Of a DNA stretch of 6,608 bases, positions 1 to 5,067 are shown piece by piece (within the stretch, counting starts at the first letter, position 1; each line of letters starts with the position of its first letter). The notes beneath the pieces are model-generated. The model was not told where the DNA came from and made no database searches. It was given only the letters and a program-made list of their open reading frames with translations. The stretch lies in the NCBI GenBank assembly GCA_938038165.1, contig CALHRB010000230.1:1-6608 (forward strand), given 5' to 3'. The translations under genes were made by a program, and so were the position numbers. The stretch comes from Candidatus Kapaibacterium sp. (GTDB lineage Bacteria > Bacteroidota > Ignavibacteria > Kapaibacteriales > UBA2268).

Positions 1-278
1 GATGTGCAGTCTTCTTCCTTGGGAGGATAGCATATATCCCAGCAAAAAACAATAGAGTGACCAGGTGTCAGACTTATGATTTCAAGCTTTGATTTTACAT
101 TTATTACTCCGAAGGTAATGTTCCTGATCTCAGCTTTTGCCCTGATTTCATCATTTAAACCACCACTTACTGTTTCATCTTTGAAGACAAACTCAAAACT
201 CGAGGCGTTTAACTGGAAAAAAGAACCAATTATTAAAAAGAAAACTAAAAAATTCAAATAAAGTATTTTAAATATCAT
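1..278 (-). CDS. Secreted protein, N-terminal fragment (runs off left edge)
   Basis: An open frame on the minus strand starts with ATG at 278-276 and stays open for 92 codons to the window edge, so the C-terminus is missing. A Shine-Dalgarno-like AAAGG (plus-strand 285-289) lies 6 nt upstream. Residues 1-24 form a signal peptide: a short basic start, a long Leu/Phe/Ile core, and likely cleavage near LNA-SS. The mature part begins with a beta-rich segment (FEFVFKDETVSGG, then RAKAEIRNITFGVINVK) and reaches a Cys/Trp motif, FCWDICYPP, at about residues 78-86, with another Cys at 91. Extracellular proteins of T9SS-bearing bacteria often start with an Ig-like domain carrying a 'W...CD..CY.P' strand, and this looks like that layout (inference). 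The gene is divergent from the thioredoxin gene at 379. No enzyme or binding function can be assigned. Confidence 0.72.
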   Translation of the reverse strand, partial: MIFKILYLNFLVFFLIIGSFFQLNASSFEFVFKDETVSGGLNDEIRAKAEIRNITFGVINVKSKLEIISLTPGHSIVFCWDICYPPKEEDCT

Positions 279-378
279 ACAACACCTTTGAAAACAATAA
301 AATTTGTAAATTAATTTCTTAGTAAATGACAAATATGCAAAAAAAAAGTTACATCTATTATTTTTTTCGGGATTGATT
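279..378. promoter_or_regulatory. Divergent intergenic region with both 5' leaders
   Basis: This 100-nt AT-rich gap separates two genes pointing away from each other, so it should hold promoters for both. It contains an A9 tract (339-347) and a T-rich stretch (360-367). The ribosome binding site of the minus-strand gene sits at 285-289. A sequence near 291-305 (ATAAAATTTG) resembles the Bacteroidota TAnnTTTG -7 element but has one extra base in the spacer, so I do not place a promoter. No operator-like inverted repeat stands out. Confidence 0.4.
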
Positions 379-900
379 ATGAAGCATCTCAAAAAGCTAT
401 TTTTTTTAACTGTTTTAACAATCATTTCACTTAACATCTCTTCTGCGCAGGAGTCAAGAACTATACCATCAGCTAAAGTCAAGAATTTAAAAGGTGAGAC
501 AATCGATACCAAAACATTTATGAACGATGGGAAGCCATTTGTTATATGTTTCTGGGCTACATGGTGCAGTCCATGTGTTATCGAACAGAATACACTAAAC
601 GAAGTATATGAAAAATGGCAAGAAGAAACTGGAGTCAAAATTATTTCAGTTTCAATTGATGATACTCGTAGCAGTAAAAAGGTAGCCCCTTTTGTTAAAG
701 GTCGCAAATGGCAATTTGAATTTTATCTTGATGAAAATAGTAGCTTCAAGCGTGCAATGAATGCCGGACATCCTCCACATTCCTTCCTTGTCAATGGCAA
801 AGGCGAAATTGTCTGGGAGCACAGCGGATTTGCACCCGGAGATGAAGAGGTACTTTATTCTGAAATTAAGAAATTAATAGATAACAAAACAGAAGATTAA
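379..900 (+). CDS. TlpA/ResA-like exported thioredoxin-fold protein
   Basis: A 173-residue thioredoxin-fold protein, probably a membrane-facing or periplasmic thiol-disulfide oxidoreductase. Residues 1-23 form a signal peptide with predicted cleavage SSA-Q, leaving Gln24 as the mature N-terminus. The redox motif is W62-C63-S64-P65-C66 within CFWATWCSPC, as in the TlpA/ResA/AhpC-TSA-like group. The second landmark is the cis-proline loop, here HPPHSFLV (Pro133), where most relatives have a version of 'PTTFLID'. Length fits a single-domain TlpA-type protein. I start at ATG 379; a TTG two codons upstream (373) would only add two residues before the basic signal-peptide start. A T8 run (400-407) lies in the signal-peptide codons. 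The partner is unknown: no cytochrome c maturation genes are adjacent. A hairpin directly after the stop suggests a single-gene transcript. Confidence 0.9.
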   Translation: MKHLKKLFFLTVLTIISLNISSAQESRTIPSAKVKNLKGETIDTKTFMNDGKPFVICFWATWCSPCVIEQNTLNEVYEKWQEETGVKIISVSIDDTRSSKKVAPFVKGRKWQFEFYLDENSSFKRAMNAGHPPHSFLVNGKGEIVWEHSGFAPGDEEVLYSEIKKLIDNKTED

Positions 901-936
901 AACGACCAAATTGTGTAACTTTTGGTTGTTTCTTTC
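901..936 (+). terminator. Probable intrinsic terminator after the TlpA-like gene
   Basis: A 10-bp stem (901-910 AACGACCAAA with 921-930 TTTGGTTGTT, one G-U pair) encloses a 10-nt loop and is followed by the T-rich TCTTTC. It begins right after the TAA stop. The stem is AT-rich and the T-tract is interrupted, so strength is uncertain. Confidence 0.55.
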
Positions 937-971
937 GTATCCTTTTGTGTAATCTTAAACAAAAATTAAAG

Positions 972-1724
972 ATGATAAAAATAAAAAGAGTGACAATATT
1001 AAGTATTGTTTTAGTTTTTTACCAGATGGTTTTGGCATACTCTCAAATGCAGGATAAACCTCTGGAAGAGCAATTGAGACGAATCAAGGAAATACCTTTA
1101 AGTGGATTTTTCGGAATCTCTGCCACAAATTCTGTTCCACAGGATCAATTTCAGAACTATTTGAATAAAAGTGGTTTCGGTTTGTCACTTTTTGGTGGTT
1201 ATTATGCTGACCCTATTCCATTTGCGGCTGGCTTTAATGCTGATTTAATTTTCTTTGGTGGTGAAACCAAAAGATTTAAATACCAGAGACCCGGAGGATG
1301 GGGAATTGGCGAGGACACAGTTACTACAACGAGCTTGATTGTGCCTTTGAGTGTCTTCGTTAGGATTAAGCCAATTTTTTTCAATACTTTTTTGCCTTAT
1401 CTGGAAGGATTCGCTGGTTTTACTATTCTGAATGTCTCTGCTGATTATAAACCATACTGGGGACAATCAGATTCAAAAAACAGAACAAGTTTTGCATTTC
1501 ATTATGGAGCATCAGCTGGTTTAATGATCGAGATGGTTGATTTTATTGATTTGCCATCTTCTCACCGGACTATGTGTCTTGATATTCGTTTAAGGTATAT
1601 TAAAGGGAATGAAGCCGATTATGCAACTGCCAAAATCAAAGATGACACTTCTGTTGAGTTTAATGATTTTCGCTCGAAAACTAGTATGCTTCTTCTATTG
1701 TTAGGATTAACTTTTAGATTCTAA
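972..1724 (+). CDS. Outer-membrane beta-barrel-like protein
   Basis: A 250-residue exported protein. Residues 1-24 are a signal peptide ending AYS-Q, giving Gln25 as the likely mature N-terminus. From about residue 44 to the end the sequence alternates short hydrophobic/aromatic strands with polar turns (for example FGLSLFGGYY, AAGFNADLIFFGG, TSLIVPLSVFVRI, PYLEGFAGFTIL, FAFHYGASAGLMIE, CLDIRLRYI). It ends LLLLLGLTFRF with a terminal Phe, the usual end of an outer-membrane barrel. The pattern suggests about eight strands, like small OmpA/OmpW-size barrels, but I recognise no named family. Start chosen at ATG 972: a TTG-started extension from 945 would put nine extra residues ahead of an otherwise normal signal peptide. 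There is no clear Shine-Dalgarno. It is first in a close-spaced run with two lipoprotein genes and a DUF302 gene (22 nt to the next). Confidence 0.72.
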   Translation: MIKIKRVTILSIVLVFYQMVLAYSQMQDKPLEEQLRRIKEIPLSGFFGISATNSVPQDQFQNYLNKSGFGLSLFGGYYADPIPFAAGFNADLIFFGGETKRFKYQRPGGWGIGEDTVTTTSLIVPLSVFVRIKPIFFNTFLPYLEGFAGFTILNVSADYKPYWGQSDSKNRTSFAFHYGASAGLMIEMVDFIDLPSSHRTMCLDIRLRYIKGNEADYATAKIKDDTSVEFNDFRSKTSMLLLLLGLTFRF

Positions 1725-1746
1725 AATAAATTTATGAGGTTTAAAA

Positions 1747-2160
1747 ATGAAGAAATTTTATTATGTTCTTTTTACATCAATATTAGTAATATTGCTTATT
1801 GGCTGCCAATCAACCCGTGAAACATCAAGGAACACTGGATATACTCAGGAAAAAGAGCTGACTGTCGGTTTAGTTCAAAAAGAGATAAAAAAAGGAATGC
1901 CTGGTGCTGATGTTGCTGAAGTTCTTGGCTCTCCAAATATTGTTACTAAAGACGAAAATGGCAACGAGACATGGGTTTATGACAAAATTGCATCAGAAGT
2001 TAATTACTCTGAAAATCAAAGCTCAATTTTTATCTTTATTGGTGGAGTTTCCGACAGGAGCAGCTCCAAAACAGTTACTCAAAAGACTCTGACAGTTGTA
2101 ATCAAGTTTGATGATAAGAGCAGAGTGTCAGGCTTTTCCTATCATGCGACAAAATTTTAA
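1747..2160 (+). CDS. BamE/SmpA-like outer-membrane lipoprotein
   Basis: A 137-residue lipoprotein. The signal peptide ends in a good lipobox, LLIGC, so Cys20 would be lipidated. Residues 38-80 match the BamE/SmpA/OmlA pattern: an amphipathic helix, then KGMPGADVAEVLGSPNIV and a NGNETWVYDK strand, i.e. 'G(M/S)...V...LG.P......W.Y'. The C-terminal part (114-137, TLTVVIKFDD...GFSYHATKF) is the closing strand pair common to this fold. A Ser-rich linker (about 102-109) separates them. The fold is known from the Bam outer-membrane assembly machinery and from other small lipoproteins, so a true Bam role is not established. A GAGG Shine-Dalgarno (1736-1739) lies 7 nt before the ATG. It sits 22 nt after the barrel gene and 28 nt before another lipoprotein gene, arguing for a shared envelope job. 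Confidence 0.75.
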   Translation: MKKFYYVLFTSILVILLIGCQSTRETSRNTGYTQEKELTVGLVQKEIKKGMPGADVAEVLGSPNIVTKDENGNETWVYDKIASEVNYSENQSSIFIFIGGVSDRSSSKTVTQKTLTVVIKFDDKSRVSGFSYHATKF

Positions 2161-2174
2161 TTTGATATTATTTC

Positions 2175-2180
2175 AGAAGG
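2175..2180 (+). promoter_or_regulatory. Shine-Dalgarno site that fixes the start of the next lipoprotein gene
   Basis: AGAAGG lies 8 nt before ATG 2189. The same frame could be read from a TTG at 2108, overlapping the previous gene by 53 nt, but that would put 27 residues ahead of the hydrophobic signal sequence. The ribosome site and signal peptide together support ATG 2189. Confidence 0.7.
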
Positions 2181-2188
2181 TTTTCAGT

Positions 2189-2746
2189 ATGATAAAGATT
2201 GTGATTATAGTTTTTTTATCTATTGTTAGTTTTTATGGCTGCACCATTGTAAATCAACCAAAAAAAAGCGATGGAGAGCAAACTCAACTTCAGGTTAGGC
2301 AATTTCAAACAAGAGAATTCGATACAAACGATACAAAACTTGTTATGAAAGCACTTGTCAACGTTTTGCAAGATGATGATTTTATAATCAAAAATGCAGT
2401 AGTTGATCTTGGTTTAATCTCAGCTTCCAAAGAAATTGATTTAGCCTCAAGCGGTGGCAGAAGCTCAAAAAATGATTTCTGGGAAGAATTTTTCAAAGCA
2501 ATTTTCAACGATAAAAAAAATCATTATAATGATCCTGCCGTTTTTAATAAACTCAAGATAGTCGAAGCAACGATTAACGTAACTGAATATGGAAAAAGAA
2601 CAAAAGTCAGGGCTAATTTTCAGGCAAAAATTTTAGACAATAGAGGTAACCCCGTTGAAGTCTATACTGTTGATGAAGAAAAATTTTATCGGGACTTCTT
2701 TGCTAAAGTTGACAAAGGAATATTTCTTCAAAAGCAAGGTTTATAA
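2189..2746 (+). CDS. Lipoprotein of unknown function
   Basis: A 185-residue predicted lipoprotein. The hydrophobic signal ends SFYGC, placing the lipidated Cys at 18; the lipobox is relaxed (Phe at -3). The mature chain has two conserved-looking blocks. One is QVRQFQTREFDTNDTKLVMKA onward to DLGLISASKEIDL (about 36-85), predicted strand-helix-strand. The other is a C-terminal block, ATINVTEYGKRTKVRANFQAK through KFYRDFFAKVDKGIFLQKQGL (about 127-185). A Ser/Gly-rich then aromatic insert (86-107) lies between them. I associate the 'Q(T/V)REFDT.D...V..A..N.LQD.(G/D)F.I' pattern with an uncharacterised bacterial lipoprotein family, from memory and without a name. It follows the BamE-like gene by 28 nt and precedes the DUF302 gene by 20 nt, so it is probably co-transcribed and may work with them. 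No catalytic motif is visible. Confidence 0.7.
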   Translation: MIKIVIIVFLSIVSFYGCTIVNQPKKSDGEQTQLQVRQFQTREFDTNDTKLVMKALVNVLQDDDFIIKNAVVDLGLISASKEIDLASSGGRSSKNDFWEEFFKAIFNDKKNHYNDPAVFNKLKIVEATINVTEYGKRTKVRANFQAKILDNRGNPVEVYTVDEEKFYRDFFAKVDKGIFLQKQGL

Positions 2747-2766
2747 ATAATTTTGGAGATTTTCAA

Positions 2767-3153
2767 ATGGCTTATTATTTTAATAAAATTCTTGATACAA
2801 CTTTCGACGAGGCAATCGCGAAAGTAACTGAAGCTCTAAAGACACAGGGCTTTGGCGTGCTTTCGGATATTGACGTTAAAACCACAATGAAGCAAAAGCT
2901 GGATGTTGATTTCAGAAATTACAGAATTCTGGGAGCTTGCAACCCGCCGTTTGCTTATAAAGCTCTATCAGTCGAAGATAAAATCGGGACGATGCTTCCT
3001 TGCAATGTCATTGTTCAGGAACTAAACGATGGTAAAATTGAAGTTGCAGCTATTGACCCGATTGCTTCGATGTCTTCAGTCCAAAATCCTGCCCTCGGTG
3101 ATATTGCCTTCGAGGTACAAGATAGATTAAAGAAAGTTATTGAAAGCTTGTAA
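2767..3153 (+). CDS. DUF302 family protein
   Basis: A 128-residue soluble protein matching DUF302. The N-terminal helix FDEAIAKVTEALKTQGFGVLSDIDV is followed by MKQKLDVDFRNYRILGACNPPFAYKAL, then MLPCNVIVQEL and a VAAIDPIASM strand. The family hallmarks C58-N-P-P and P78-C79-N are both present. The fold is small alpha/beta; the biochemical function is not established, although links to envelope stress, redox or thiol chemistry are often suggested from context. There is no signal peptide, so this product should be cytoplasmic, unlike the three genes before it. GGAG (2755-2758) sits 8 nt before the ATG. It is last in the cluster, and a weak hairpin overlaps its stop. Confidence 0.88.
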   Translation: MAYYFNKILDTTFDEAIAKVTEALKTQGFGVLSDIDVKTTMKQKLDVDFRNYRILGACNPPFAYKALSVEDKIGTMLPCNVIVQELNDGKIEVAAIDPIASMSSVQNPALGDIAFEVQDRLKKVIESL

Positions 3154-3172
3154 TTAAGCTCTTTGCTTTCAA
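3140..3172 (+). terminator. Weak hairpin at the end of the envelope-gene cluster
   Basis: An 8-bp perfect inverted repeat (3140-3147 TTGAAAGC, 3165-3172 GCTTTCAA) encloses a 17-nt loop that can itself pair (AGCTT 3145-3149 with AAGCT 3156-3160) as an alternative. There is no U-tract right after it, so it is a poor intrinsic terminator and may only stabilise the 3' end. Confidence 0.3.
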
Positions 3173-3411
3173 ATAAACTGTTGAAATGGTGTTTTAACCA
3201 GTTGAGGTTTTAATATCATTCCGACAACATTTTTTTATCTTCTAAAACTCTGAAATATGCGCCACTCCATATTGTTGTAAACAAGAGTTACGTTCAATAA
3301 ATAATTCTATATTTCCGGCAAAATTAGTCAGATTTTTGTATTTTAAGTTGGTTCCATTTTTTTTCATTATATTGAAAAGTTATATTGTGTATAACTATAA
3401 CTTGAAAAAAA
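3154..3411. other. Non-coding intergenic region upstream of the propeller gene
   Basis: This 258-nt stretch has stops in all plausible frames and no coding pattern. It contains a nested inverted repeat: AACTCT (3246-3251) with AGAGTT (3284-3289) outside, and AATATG (3254-3259) with CATATT (3268-3273) inside. Just upstream of the propeller start, TTGAAA (3372-3377) and TATAAC (3396-3401) are 18 nt apart and resemble -35/-10 boxes. They would leave a leader of only a few bases before ATG 3412, so this promoter is doubtful. The last 50 nt are very AT-rich, ending in an A8 tract just before the start codon. Confidence 0.4.
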
Positions 3412-4989
3412 ATGATGCGGAAAATTGCGATCGTCTCCATTCTAATTTCTTTTCAATTTTTATTTGCACAAAAACCAAATATTTTGTGGCAGAAAGATTT
3501 GAATTCAATTGCATTTGGAAATGCCTGTTCTGGTGATATTGATGGGGATGGAAAGCTCGAAATTGTTTTCGCTACTTATTTCAATGATGAAACAATCTAT
3601 GCCCTTAATGCCGAGGACGGTTCGGTTCTATGGAAATATAACACAGGTGGTTGCAATGATGCAGCTCCTTTAATTTTGGATGTTGATGGAGATGGTATGA
3701 TGGAAGTAATTCTTCACAGCTCGACATCACCTTATATTTATTGCTTTAATGGTAAAGATGGAACAATAAAATGGAAAACAGGTTCGGTTGGTACAGATTC
3801 CCCGCCATCAGCCGCAGATTTAAAAAATGATAAGAAATATGATATTTTCGGTGGTGATTTTTACGGCAGATTAATCCGATGGAACGGTGAAAATGGCTCT
3901 ATTGTTTGGTCAAAGCAGGTTGATTCAAACGCAACCGTTCAGACTGAACCTGTTATTGCCGATCTTGACGGAGACGGCGAACTTGATTGCGTTGTTGCTA
4001 CTTGGAAAAGCAATGCCAAGAACAGAATTTCGGCATATAGGCTTAGCGATGGAAAGTTGCTCTGGTCTTGCAATGAACCAGCGAGAATGCTTTATCACGG
4101 TCCAGTGATTCTTGATCTTGATAGTGATGATGATTTGGAAGTTGTTATTGGTAGCTATGATGGTATTCTTTATTGCTTAAACGGCAAAGACGGTTCAATA
4201 AAATGGACCTTTAATTATCCAGAAAAGAGATATATAGGACCCCCGACCACCGCGGGGGATTTAAACGGAGACGGGCTTTATGAAATTGCTTTTATTAGCG
4301 GAAATAAACTTGGCGTTCTGGATAATAATGGAAAATTGCTCTGGGAGTATGATATGGGCTTAGCCAGCACATCCTTCAGAGGCGCTGTATTCAGTGATCT
4401 TAATAATGATGGAGATCTTGATATTTTGTTTGGGACAAACCTTGGAAAAATTATAGCCCTCAAAGGAAATGACGGTTCGAAAATTTTTGAATACGATATG
4501 AGCGCAGATTTTGGAAAAAATCTAAACATTGACCACTCTCCTATTGTTGCTGATTTCAATAATGATGGACTAACTGATATATTCTTTGTAGGTGGGTACG
4601 CCGAATACCCTAATAACGAAAAAAATTATGGAAGAGCTTATATGATTACCATTGGTAAAACTCAGGGACCAGATTGGTTAATGTTCAGAAATAATATCAG
4701 GCGAAATGCAGTTGTACCCATCAATCTACTTTCAATCATTAACTACAAAAACGATCTGTTTTTCCTCTGTCCTAATCCTGCGGAGGAGTATATTGAAATA
4801 TATATGAATGGTGCGAAATCACCTCAACAGGAAATCAAAATCTACAACATTCTTGGCGAATGTGTCCTGGCAGAACAGACATTCCTGTCTGTTCAAAGGA
4901 TGGATATTTCCGTTCTGCCACCTGGTCTTTATTTTGTCCTTGTTGGCAACAATTTTGAAGGAAGATTTATTAAGGTAAATAAATTTTAG
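3412..4989 (+). CDS. T9SS-secreted beta-propeller protein (FG-GAP/VCBS plus PQQ-like repeats)
   Basis: A 525-residue predicted extracellular or cell-surface protein. The signal peptide (1-19) cleaves at LFA-Q, giving mature Gln20. Residues 42-389 hold eight DxDGDGxxE-type calcium loops at 42, 90, 136, 184, 235, 283, 329 and 381, spaced 46-52 residues apart. The third, DLKNDKKYD, is degenerate. Between them are seven PQQ-like strands of the type 'A.DG..LW', for example ALNAEDGSVLWKY, CFNGKDGTIKWK and CLNGKDGSIKW. The combination predicts a seven- or eight-bladed propeller stabilised by calcium. DWLMFRNNIRRNAV (421-434) closes it in the way seen in related propellers. Residues about 448-525 are a type IX sorting domain: CPNPAEEYIEIY, EIKIYNILGE, DISVLPPGLYFVLV, GRFIKVNKF. 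Ligand unknown; adhesin or polymer-binding roles are possible. The second codon is also ATG. No Shine-Dalgarno is visible. An unusual palindrome lies within the sorting-domain codons. Confidence 0.9.
   Translation: MMRKIAIVSILISFQFLFAQKPNILWQKDLNSIAFGNACSGDIDGDGKLEIVFATYFNDETIYALNAEDGSVLWKYNTGGCNDAAPLILDVDGDGMMEVILHSSTSPYIYCFNGKDGTIKWKTGSVGTDSPPSAADLKNDKKYDIFGGDFYGRLIRWNGENGSIVWSKQVDSNATVQTEPVIADLDGDGELDCVVATWKSNAKNRISAYRLSDGKLLWSCNEPARMLYHGPVILDLDSDDDLEVVIGSYDGILYCLNGKDGSIKWTFNYPEKRYIGPPTTAGDLNGDGLYEIAFISGNKLGVLDNNGKLLWEYDMGLASTSFRGAVFSDLNNDGDLDILFGTNLGKIIALKGNDGSKIFEYDMSADFGKNLNIDHSPIVADFNNDGLTDIFFVGGYAEYPNNEKNYGRAYMITIGKTQGPDWLMFRNNIRRNAVVPINLLSIINYKNDLFFLCPNPAEEYIEIYMNGAKSPQQEIKIYNILGECVLAEQTFLSVQRMDISVLPPGLYFVLVGNNFEGRFIKVNKF
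4240..4258 (+). repeat. GC-only 6-bp hairpin inside the propeller gene
   Basis: CCCCCG (4240-4245) pairs with CGGGGG (4253-4258) around a 7-nt loop, within the codons for GPPTTAGD just before the sixth calcium loop. This run of G/C contrasts with the AT-rich surroundings. It could form a stable mRNA hairpin or be a by-product of codon choice. Confidence 0.4.
4868..4920. repeat. Overlapping 9-bp inverted repeat flanking the palindrome
   Basis: TGGCAGAAC (4868-4876) is the exact reverse complement of GTTCTGCCA (4912-4920), with 35 nt between them. Its left arm shares GAAC with the smaller palindrome, so the two stems are mutually exclusive. The interval encodes part of the sorting domain, so it is unlikely that all of it is inserted DNA. 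Confidence 0.45.
4873..4894. repeat. Perfect palindromic repeat embedded in the sorting-domain codons
   Basis: A perfect 9-bp inverted repeat, GAACAGACA (4873-4881) and TGTCTGTTC (4886-4894), encloses the loop TTCC. It is in frame with the gene and encodes EQTFLSV plus the first base of a Gln codon. It lies in the variable linker between two conserved parts of the type IX sorting domain (IKIYNILGECV and MDISVLPPGLYF). Short palindromes with a GACATTCCTGTC-like core are, from memory, recurrent in some environmental bacterial genomes, which would make this a copy of a dispersed element. That cannot be tested within one window. Confidence 0.6.
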
Positions 4990-5017
4990 ATATCAAAGAT
5001 AGATAGTTTAATAAAGA

Positions 5018-5053
5018 GTGAGGGGCAAGTCTAAGCTTACCCCTTATTTTTTT
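5018..5053 (+). terminator. Intrinsic terminator between convergent propeller and OsmC-like genes
   Basis: The stem is AGGGG...AAG (5021-5025 and 5027-5029) with CTT...CCCCT (5036-5038 and 5040-5044), with one C-A mismatch and a 6-nt loop. TTA and then a T7 run (5047-5053) follow. It sits in the 78-nt gap between two convergent genes and is best oriented to stop plus-strand transcription of the propeller gene. Confidence 0.75.
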
Positions 5054-5067
5054 AATGATATACAAAG

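Noticed and set aside
76..261. Plus-strand open frame of 61 codons near the left edge
   Set aside because: It lies antisense to the better-supported minus-strand gene (1-278), which has a signal peptide, a ribosome site and open reading to the edge. The plus-strand product has no such support.
400..407. T8 run in the thioredoxin signal-peptide codons as a phase-variation tract
   Set aside because: Runs of this length are common in such AT-rich DNA (an A9 and other 8-base runs occur here in non-coding DNA), and nothing marks this gene as phase variable.
1202..1466. Two overlapping minus-strand open frames inside the barrel gene
   Set aside because: Both are fully antisense to a gene with a signal peptide and barrel pattern, and neither has a ribosome site or recognisable domain.
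2108..2188. 27-residue N-terminal extension of the second lipoprotein
   Set aside because: It would start at TTG inside the previous gene and bury the signal sequence. AGAAGG at 2175-2180 supports ATG 2189.
3372..3401. TTGAAA-18-TATAAC as the propeller promoter
   Set aside because: It would leave only a few bases of leader before ATG 3412, and such AT-rich DNA yields boxes like these by chance; noted only within the intergenic entry.
3336..3536. 66-codon plus-strand frame overlapping the propeller gene start
   Set aside because: It runs out of frame through the signal-peptide region of a clearly real gene, and its sequence shows no domain pattern.
4278..4559. 93-codon minus-strand frame inside the propeller gene
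   Set aside because: Antisense shadow of the repeat-coding region; its composition follows from the repeated calcium-loop codons on the other strand.
3535..4578. Repeated coding units considered as a CRISPR array or DNA tandem repeat
   Set aside because: The periodicity is at protein level (about 48 residues) with diverged DNA. There are no near-identical direct repeats or unique spacers.
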